Assembly (NCBI GenBank): GCA_900095095.1
Contig: FMBT01000315.1
Span: 372,001-436,000 of the forward strand
Direction of reading: 5' to 3'
Length of the DNA stretch: 64,000 nt
DNA from: Fragilariopsis cylindrus CCMP1102
Taxonomy: Eukaryota > Bacillariophyta > Bacillariophyceae > Bacillariales > Bacillariaceae
Shown here: piece after piece, positions 57,973 to 64,000 of the stretch
Layout: each line of letters starts with the position of its first letter
Numbering within the stretch: position 1 is the stretch's first letter
Position numbers and translations under genes: made by a program
Notes under the pieces: model-generated
Told to the model about the DNA's origin: nothing
The model's database searches: none
Seen by the model: the letters and a program-made list of their open reading frames with translations, nothing else

Positions 57973-59585
57973 TATGCAGGGAAGTGATGCTGTTGTATTG
58001 TTTAGTAACCACACACACTATACACTCACTCACTGCATTCTCCAGGTATGTTGTGTGTGTGTGTAGTGGGCACATACCATATTTCCTTGTTGGGGGGCAT
58101 TGTGGGGCTCTCAGAGACAAAAACTCAAATCCTATTAATTCAAATTCGAATGTTACTGGGAATGGGGGAAAGGACAAAAAGCTGGCCCTGGTAGGTCCAG
58201 ATTTTGCAGTAAAACAACAACTAGCTCTATAGCTAAATATGGCAACACTTCACAGCAAACAAACCAGCAAAGACCAAGGTATCACGGAAACTATCACACC
58301 AATCGAAACCAAAGAAATATTCCAATAATCCGCTGACAAATGTGTACACAAGGTTAAAGAAGAAGCGATCATCAAGTAGAGTAATCCCAGTAATAAAGAA
58401 AATCAAACATACAGTCAATCACTTGATAACAAAAATGTACAATAAGTTGGGAAAGAAGCGCTCAACCAGCAGAGAACAAACAGTAACAGATGTAGAGAAG
58501 CAAATGATTGATGACAGATATGGAGATGAACCTGTATAATACCTAGTAATGTAGAATAAATTTGGCAGGTAGATTGTTGACTTTCTATCTTTCTAAGACC
58601 TTAAGGAGCGAAGCTGCAGCTATTAAATAATAAGTTATATAAATATAATAACAAATTGCTGTTTGTGTGTGTGGGAAATTGAATATGACCAGACTTAATC
58701 AATTTTTGGTCTGGTGGGTATTTGGGGACTTGACAATCAAAAGCTATTACTAGATATAATAACCAATTACAACATATCAGTTCAAACAAAAGTGAAGGTC
58801 ACAGTACAAGAGCTTTAAGGAAGTCAATAGAAGCAAGCTTAGACATTGCATTCCATTTACAACCTGGTATTTTGAAGTTAGATTAGAAGATTAGGGATGG
58901 GTGGATATAATATTATGACTCACATTTTTCCTGGCAATATAACCTGATATTTGTTTGTGAGTCAAGGAGTTGCAACATCCATGCTTCTCTGATATCATTT
59001 GAAAAATGCTATTGCCAAAATAGCAGTGTTTCTTAAAACGACAACATACATCATTATAATTAATGTTGATGAAGTCAGTGCTGCTTTATGCATTATTTAT
59101 TGCTTTTATTTGGCCATTGTCTTTTTGGTGATAAACCTTATGATGTGTATAGAACTGTCAGAAGAAGAAAATCTACTTTGTTGTACGCATATACAGAGGA
59201 TATCTTTTGCTCACATCACCTTCACTTTTAATAAAACTCTTAACATTATATGGCGGCAACAATAAATAGTGATGTATAACACTTTTGTTTGTGTGAGAGT
59301 TAGGCAGCACATAGTAGTACTGCTTTGTAGCCATAGCAGGACCTAGTAGTAGCAGTAGCAGTAGCAGTATTAGCTGATGATAAAGTTATCAACTGGAAAC
59401 AAGATATAAGTTGTGGTTGTCTTTGCTTTTGCTGCTTTGAGTTTGAGTTGAATTGAGTTCAAAAGGAAAGAAGTTAAGTGTCGGTATCCTCTTGTAATCT
59501 GATGGAATGAAAGAATTTGGATGGTCAATATCTGGAGAAATCAAAATCAAATCTCCTCTCACAACCAAACACATAAAAACACAAA
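57412..59585. repeat. Pair of diverged direct repeats about 2 kb apart
   Basis: Segments 57412-57600 and 59437-59585 share, in the same order, a GAGTTGA-type repeat, AAAAGGAAAG, GGTATCCTCTTG, GGAATG, AATCAAAT, TCTCCTC and ACCAAACACAT. They might be old long terminal repeats or copies of one dispersed repeat. No reverse transcriptase or integrase frame is visible between them. Confidence 0.5.
57811..57864. repeat. Nested palindrome
   Basis: The outer arms AGTACCTACTA (57811-57821) and TAGTAGGTACT (57854-57864) enclose an 18-bp perfect palindrome AGCAAAGCTAGCTTTGCT at 57831-57848. Confidence 0.75.
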
Positions 59586-59904
59586 TACACCTGTAACTTT
59601 TTGAAAACAGTGCAGTAGTAGGGCATGTTGGGACATGTTTGATGTGAGCAAATCAGAAGATGGGAACTTTTATAGAGTAATCTTTTATACTACACACATC
59701 TGGCAAAACCTTGTACATACGTACTGATTTAGTGCTTTAATGCAATAGTAAAAGAGAAAGTAGAATCTTGAATGTACCCCCCCCCCCCCCCCACCTTCAG
59801 TGCTAGCGAGCTGCAAATTATATGCTTGGATGTATATAGCACTAAATCCACATGATTGTGTATGCCCCTATTGATACAAGGAAGTGATGTGCTTATATTC
59901 ACAC

Positions 59905-59939
<35 letters not shown>

Positions 59940-60549
59940 GCATCCTATATTTGTAACATACCTTCCTTCTTGTATCTGTTGCAAATGTAATTGCCCCCCA
60001 TGCACTTGACCTGCTGACATATGTCCATGATGTGTGTGCGTGTGTGCGTAAAGGGGGAGGGGGGGGGGCATACAGCAAGGTACGCATAATTGGCTTAGCG
60101 AAAGGATACCACATACTTCCTATTTTTGGTGGTTCATAGGTAGTTTCTACATCATCCATACCATACCATCTTAGACATATTTATAGTCTGATAGGTATAG
60201 TGACATGACAGTTGCTTTTACATAATTGGACTCTTTTTTCTATGCTTGATCGTCCAAAGACGGACAGGTCCCCTGCTGTACTATGCATGACATACAGTAT
60301 GACTCTAGCACCCACTGCCCACATTTGCGGAATGTACGGTATTGATAAATTTCTTTTTGACTGATAGAAAATAAAGAATGAACGAAGGTAGTGGTTTTAA
60401 AGGTCTTTTTTTTCTAAAGGTGTTATTTTTTATAGTAGTAGAAGCATTGTTGTTGCTAGGGTTTTAATTTAATTGTCATTTTCATCTTTTGTCATTCGTG
60501 TATGTATCTTCTCATCTCATCTCTCTATCTATTCATTTTTTATTCCATT

Positions 60550-61842
60550 TTATTTTCGTTTTCTCTTTCGTAAATTATATCTTGTTTTGGTTAATACTGC
60601 GCTTTTTGTTGTTTTTGTTTTTGTTGATGATGATGATGCATGTAGTAGTAGTGTCTCTAATACATGCGGTTGTCTCCGTAATAGGTAATTTAAACCATCT
60701 AAATGAATGTTTTCATCAATTGCTGCTAGTAAAAATGTTTCTTCAATGTTGATTGGTGTATTATCTGAATACCGTGCAAGCGTATTATCAATAACCTTCC
60801 TAACTTCTTCAGTTCCATATTCATCACATGCCATTTGGAATGGTGTATCACCATCCTCATCTTTAATGAACAATAGACGGATACCTTCCTTGGTAGGATA
60901 ATATCGAATAAAATAGTCGAATACGATCTCAAATCCATGTATAGATGATGAATACCTTGCAATGTACTGTATTGGTACATACCCATTTGCATCCGGTGTA
61001 ATTAATGATGTTGGATCCCATTCAACTAAGAATCGGAATCGTTTTTCACCAAATACAGTTTCCTCACATAACATAGAAACTAAATTATAGTCATTAATAT
61101 CATCTTTTGTAAGTAAACCCATTAGTCGCAATTTTACCAAAACTTGAAGGAATGTATTATCGACAGGTTCGTGATTAATTGGATTATCAAAGATGCGATG
61201 ACCGAAGTTTCTTACCGAAGGACAACTTTTCACGAGAAAGTGGAGAGTATTATCTCCCTCTCTATTTTCGATTAGTAATCCACCACGTTGTTCTTTTGTA
61301 AATTGACCGAATTCAATTCCTAATCGAGCGTAGAGTGGAATAAACGGCACAAGCCGCAAAATACACCACCAGGTATCGAGATGACTATAGCTGAAGAAGA
61401 TAAATGATTGTATCGGATACAAACCATCACCATCTATATGAAGTTTGTGTTCTGATAATATTTCCGGGAATAAGCGTATAACAGTTTCAATTTCGTTTTC
61501 TGTATAACGATCATAATCGTGATCAACAATAAAGGTAGAAACAGATTCCCTTACTCGATTGATGAATTGATGTTCCAACAAAGCATTCATTTTAGACTTT
61601 TCTTCTGACGTATACGTAATACATCGTTGCTCAAGGAGAGAAATCAAATGTAGTCTTCGTCTATTATTGCCAGCATCGTCATTGACGAGGTTTTCATTGT
61701 AGTCGATGATTTCAATCCTCGAGCCTAGTTGTGAAACAAACCACGCGTTTCTATTAATTTCCATACGAATTGGGATAGGCCATTCTTCATACTTGTTAAG
61801 AATCGAAAGGACTTTATTTGCATTGTCATTGAAGGTGACCAT
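60550..61842 (-). CDS. Ankyrin-repeat-like protein
   Basis: A single exon of 430 residues from the ATG at 61842. It contains spaced ankyrin-type units with the DxxGxxPIQ or DGDTPFxxA start: DGDGLYPIQSF (about 137), REGDNTLHFLVK (about 194), DANGYVPIQYIARY (about 283) and DEDGDTPFQMACDEYG (about 326), separated by long helices such as VETVIRLFPEI-like and FRFLVEWDP segments. Large families of such single-exon proteins exist in diatoms and their roles are unknown. The C-terminus is Ser/Thr/Lys-rich and ends RYNLRKRKRK, a likely nuclear signal. Confidence 0.7.
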   Translation of the reverse strand: MVTFNDNANKVLSILNKYEEWPIPIRMEINRNAWFVSQLGSRIEIIDYNENLVNDDAGNNRRRLHLISLLEQRCITYTSEEKSKMNALLEHQFINRVRESVSTFIVDHDYDRYTENEIETVIRLFPEILSEHKLHIDGDGLYPIQSFIFFSYSHLDTWWCILRLVPFIPLYARLGIEFGQFTKEQRGGLLIENREGDNTLHFLVKSCPSVRNFGHRIFDNPINHEPVDNTFLQVLVKLRLMGLLTKDDINDYNLVSMLCEETVFGEKRFRFLVEWDPTSLITPDANGYVPIQYIARYSSSIHGFEIVFDYFIRYYPTKEGIRLLFIKDEDGDTPFQMACDEYGTEEVRKVIDNTLARYSDNTPINIEETFLLAAIDENIHLDGLNYLLRRQPHVLETLLLHASSSSTKTKTTKSAVLTKTRYNLRKRKRK

Positions 61843-62948
61843 TATGATCTTCTACTTCTCCTTTTGGCAGTGGATTCACCCCTGCCTGCCTGCGTTTTCC
61901 TTTTTTCCTTTTGCTTGTGTATGGGTGTGATTGCGGTGCAATTTTCTTTTGTTTGGGCGTTGCTCTACTTCGTTCCTTCTCGTTGTGCCAGTACAGATAA
62001 ATACAGGAGTATGCCGCGTTGCTCCTTTACCGCCTTTGAAAGAATAGTAAGACAACGGTCGACCCGCTACTGTAGTAGCAACAACGCCGAATAACATCCT
62101 TTTTTTGTCTCTGGTGTCAACAAAAGGGGGGGTGCATCGAACTTATATGATGTCGCTGTTCTTTTTCATTTTTCTTTTGTCGCCTTGATGTGTTTGTTGT
62201 TCTTTTTTTGCAGATTTTTTAAACCGCGCGAAGGTATGAGCATAGTCTACAGTAGTAGGATACAAGTAGTTCGTACGTTGCCATGAAACGCCTCATAGTA
62301 CCCGGCGCTATTTATTCCTCGCAACGCACATTAACAGTATACCAGGCCCAAAGCAACACCAAGCTAGTACTGCATCTAATAATAGACTCATCATCAAGGT
62401 GAGTACAAGTACCATCTACCATCACTCTATAAAGTATCAGATTTGTACCATCGCAACAAAGTCATTCCCTCTGTAGTAGAGATGCAGCAATGAACTCATT
62501 TCAAGCTGAAACCCCATTGATGATTATGGATGCACATTTGGCACACCAGGTATGTGCTGCTGCTGCTGCTATGGGGGGGAAGTATGGAAGAGAGAGCAAT
62601 CAGGAATGACATGAACTTTCCATAAGTACAGATACATATATAGCACAAACAATGTCACTCATGCATGACCATGACTGGTCTCTGTTTAGCAAAGAATGGG
62701 CAGACTAGAAATACATTCAAATGTTGATGATGATAACTACTGGATAAACCACCGAATGTGACAAAGCAGCTCAGCAACCCACAGCAGCAGCGAGGACGAT
62801 AGAACATTTCAGATTTCATATGAAGATTTAAAAATGGAATAAAAAATGCATGCATGCGTGTGTGTGTGCCTTGTCTCGATCTATTCATGCATCATTCATT
62901 ATATCGTGCTTTTATTGTTGTTTAATTCATTTACATTTACATTTATAT
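61843..62948. other. Intergenic
   Basis: It should contain the promoter of the ankyrin-like gene near 61850-62100. There is a (GCT)n near 62554, (GT)n near 62857 and ACATTT repeats near 62930. No gene seen. Confidence 0.5.
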
Positions 62949-64000
62949 TTATAGTGCCTGCTGTTGTTTCTTCTTATACCGTTCATTATTGTAGGAACGT
63001 GGATCTTTTAATATTTTACGATAGGAATCTGTTGATAATTTCTTTGGCGTTGATCTAGTAGTAAACAAGTCAGTCCTACCATCATAAGGATGAACAAGGT
63101 ATGTTTGTATCATACCAATTGTATAATAAAAATCTAATTGTATTATACCAATTTCATTCCCAAAATCTTTTTCAAAATATTCAATTGGGTAGAATGATAT
63201 TTCTTCTTCTACTTCTACATTATTATAGTTCTGATTTTCGTCGTTTTCGTTTTCGTTACTACTACTTCCAGTGAATGACCATTGATATACAGTCGGATCA
63301 GGATAATCATCATAATTGACACGTCCTGTACCTATGTATGTTGGTCGACATCTATTATATCGTTGTGGTCGTTGTTCATTATTATTGTTATTATTATGGT
63401 ATTGCTGTTGTTGTTGATGCTGTTCTGGCATAAGTTGTTGTTCTTCATCATTGTCGTCATTACTACTTCTTGTATTAGCACTATTATTATTATTATCATG
63501 ATTATTAATACGTGACCATTCTTTTAATACAACATCCTCATAGGATTGTCCATTTTTAAAACAATGCGAACATACATCAATATCACATTCTAAGCAACAA
63601 CCAGCAATATATTCATTATCATGTATACTTTTCGATATAATTTTAGAACAACAATCACATTCAATAATAATTGATGATGCTGGTGTTGCTTTCGATGCTG
63701 TTATTAGTGCTATTGATGATATTGAATGCTGTGATGATGCATTTTGTTGTAGCTGCTGAAGTTGCTTACGTTGTAAATATCGTTGACGATCAAGTGTTGG
63801 TATTTGAAGTAATTCATGTCCAGCAGCACAAAATTCACCGGTACTTTTACAGACTGATGATTTCCATGATGACGATGAAGATGATGACGATGATGATGCA
63901 GATGGTGTAGATGATGCTCGAGATAATGTTGATTTTATTGTTGTTTTTGATGACGATGATGATAATGATGCTGTTGTACACGTGCCCGAAGAACAAGATT
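62949..64000 (-). CDS. Cys-rich (ZZ/DC1-like) zinc-binding protein, 5' part cut by window edge
   Basis: The minus frame is open from the stop at 62949 to the window end, 350 residues, so the start is outside. From the edge inward it has Ser/Thr runs, then SVCKSTGEFCAAGHELLQIP, a Gln-rich helix, and the core IECDCCSKIISKS followed by GCCLECDIDVCSHCF, whose CxxC, CxxC and CxxC spacing with a DxD before the last pair is that of ZZ or DC1 zinc fingers. After Gln/Asn runs a second conserved-looking part follows: RPTYIGTGRVNYDDYPDP, VYQWSFTGS, IGIIQLDFYYTIGMIQTYLV, HPYDGRTDLF and YRKILKDPR. I do not know this second domain; its pattern suggests a compact beta-rich module. Confidence 0.65.
   Translation of the reverse strand, partial: SCSSGTCTTASLSSSSSKTTIKSTLSRASSTPSASSSSSSSSSSWKSSVCKSTGEFCAAGHELLQIPTLDRQRYLQRKQLQQLQQNASSQHSISSIALITASKATPASSIIIECDCCSKIISKSIHDNEYIAGCCLECDIDVCSHCFKNGQSYEDVVLKEWSRINNHDNNNNSANTRSSNDDNDEEQQLMPEQHQQQQQYHNNNNNNEQRPQRYNRCRPTYIGTGRVNYDDYPDPTVYQWSFTGSSSNENENDENQNYNNVEVEEEISFYPIEYFEKDFGNEIGIIQLDFYYTIGMIQTYLVHPYDGRTDLFTTRSTPKKLSTDSYRKILKDPRSYNNERYKKKQQQAL

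Larger units (their letters stand above)
56726..60549. other. Gene-poor repeat-rich block
   Basis: No domain-bearing frame. It contains G or C runs of 9-18 bases (57147, 59777, 60058), (CT)n(TA)n at 57907-57966, (CA)n at 59905-59935, two related segments at 57412-57600 and 59437-59585, and nested palindromes at 57811-57864. A short plus frame at 58342-58539 has a twice-repeated KKRSSSR/KKRSTSR motif but no recognised family. The make-up is like the 14.4-20.2 kb block. Confidence 0.5.

Noticed and set aside
57412-59585. Intact LTR retrotransposon
   Set aside because: The flanking repeats are too diverged and no gag, protease, reverse transcriptase or integrase motif is readable between them.
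59899-60159. Minus frame with PPKIGSMWYPFAKPIMRTLL
   Set aside because: Attractive short stretch, but it runs into G and CA repeats and has no splice partners; not enough to call an exon.
60473-60752. Hydrophobic plus-strand frames at the end of the ankyrin-like gene
   Set aside because: They are antisense to the Lys/Thr/Ser-rich C-terminus of that gene and have no family resemblance.

Overview
The window is nuclear DNA of a diatom. It holds a silicon transporter (SIT) gene with paired EGxQ and GRQ motifs, a fucoxanthin chlorophyll a/c-binding (LHC) gene with a plastid leader cut at an AFAP-type motif, several other proteins with signal peptide plus Phe-type plastid leaders, a DUF6824 protein of the kind diatoms have expanded, short GT-AG introns, and proteins packed with poly-Asn, poly-Ser, poly-Asp and poly-Gln. 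Coding sequence mostly uses A/T-ending codons and the intergenic DNA is AT-rich and full of microsatellites. I cannot name the species.

Layout, left to right. 0-5 kb: the left-truncated gene of a secreted solute-binding-protein (Venus-flytrap type) protein, a decayed Pro/Thr/Ser-rich stretch and a frame-broken LRR gene. 6.8-8.9 kb: the SIT gene. 9.6-12.3 kb: two unassigned proteins, one a coiled coil with an internal duplication. 13.0-20.2 kb: a gene-poor, repeat-rich block with a 147-bp tandem satellite, tandem 13-bp-arm hairpins, a shortened 5S rRNA copy, a nested foldback element and a 107-bp tandem duplication. 20.2-23.6 kb: a large secreted Gly/Asn/Arg-rich protein. 24.4-25.9 kb: a seven-helix GPCR-like receptor. 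28.2-31.8 kb: a single-pass protein and a YqaJ-type nuclease behind a secretory or plastid-like leader. 32.2-33.1 kb: a plastid DoxX-like membrane protein. 33.9-37.3 kb: a ten-exon pentameric ligand-gated ion channel (Cys-loop family). 37.9-40.3 kb: a thioredoxin-like/GT14 glycosyltransferase. 41.0-42.9 kb: an amino-acid permease. 43.5-46.1 kb: a plastid membrane protein and the FCP gene. 47.1-52.9 kb: DUF6824, membrane RING, an acidic protein and a GT32 glycosyltransferase. 53.0-56.7 kb: an SPX-MFS vacuolar phosphate transporter. 56.7-60.5 kb: a second gene-poor repeat block. 60.6-64.0 kb: an ankyrin-like protein and a Cys-rich protein cut by the right edge.

The genes form no operon-like pathway, as expected for a eukaryotic nuclear region, but membrane and sensory proteins are frequent: silicon, phosphate and amino-acid transport, GPCR-like receptor, ligand-gated channel and binding-protein receptor. 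Exon-intron models were built by hand from GT/AG sites and checked by reading-frame arithmetic. Five otherwise well-conserved genes carry small frame breaks (LRR, the 9.6-kb gene, DoxX-like, amino-acid permease, SPX-MFS). This pattern suggests uncorrected sequence errors at least as much as true pseudogenes.
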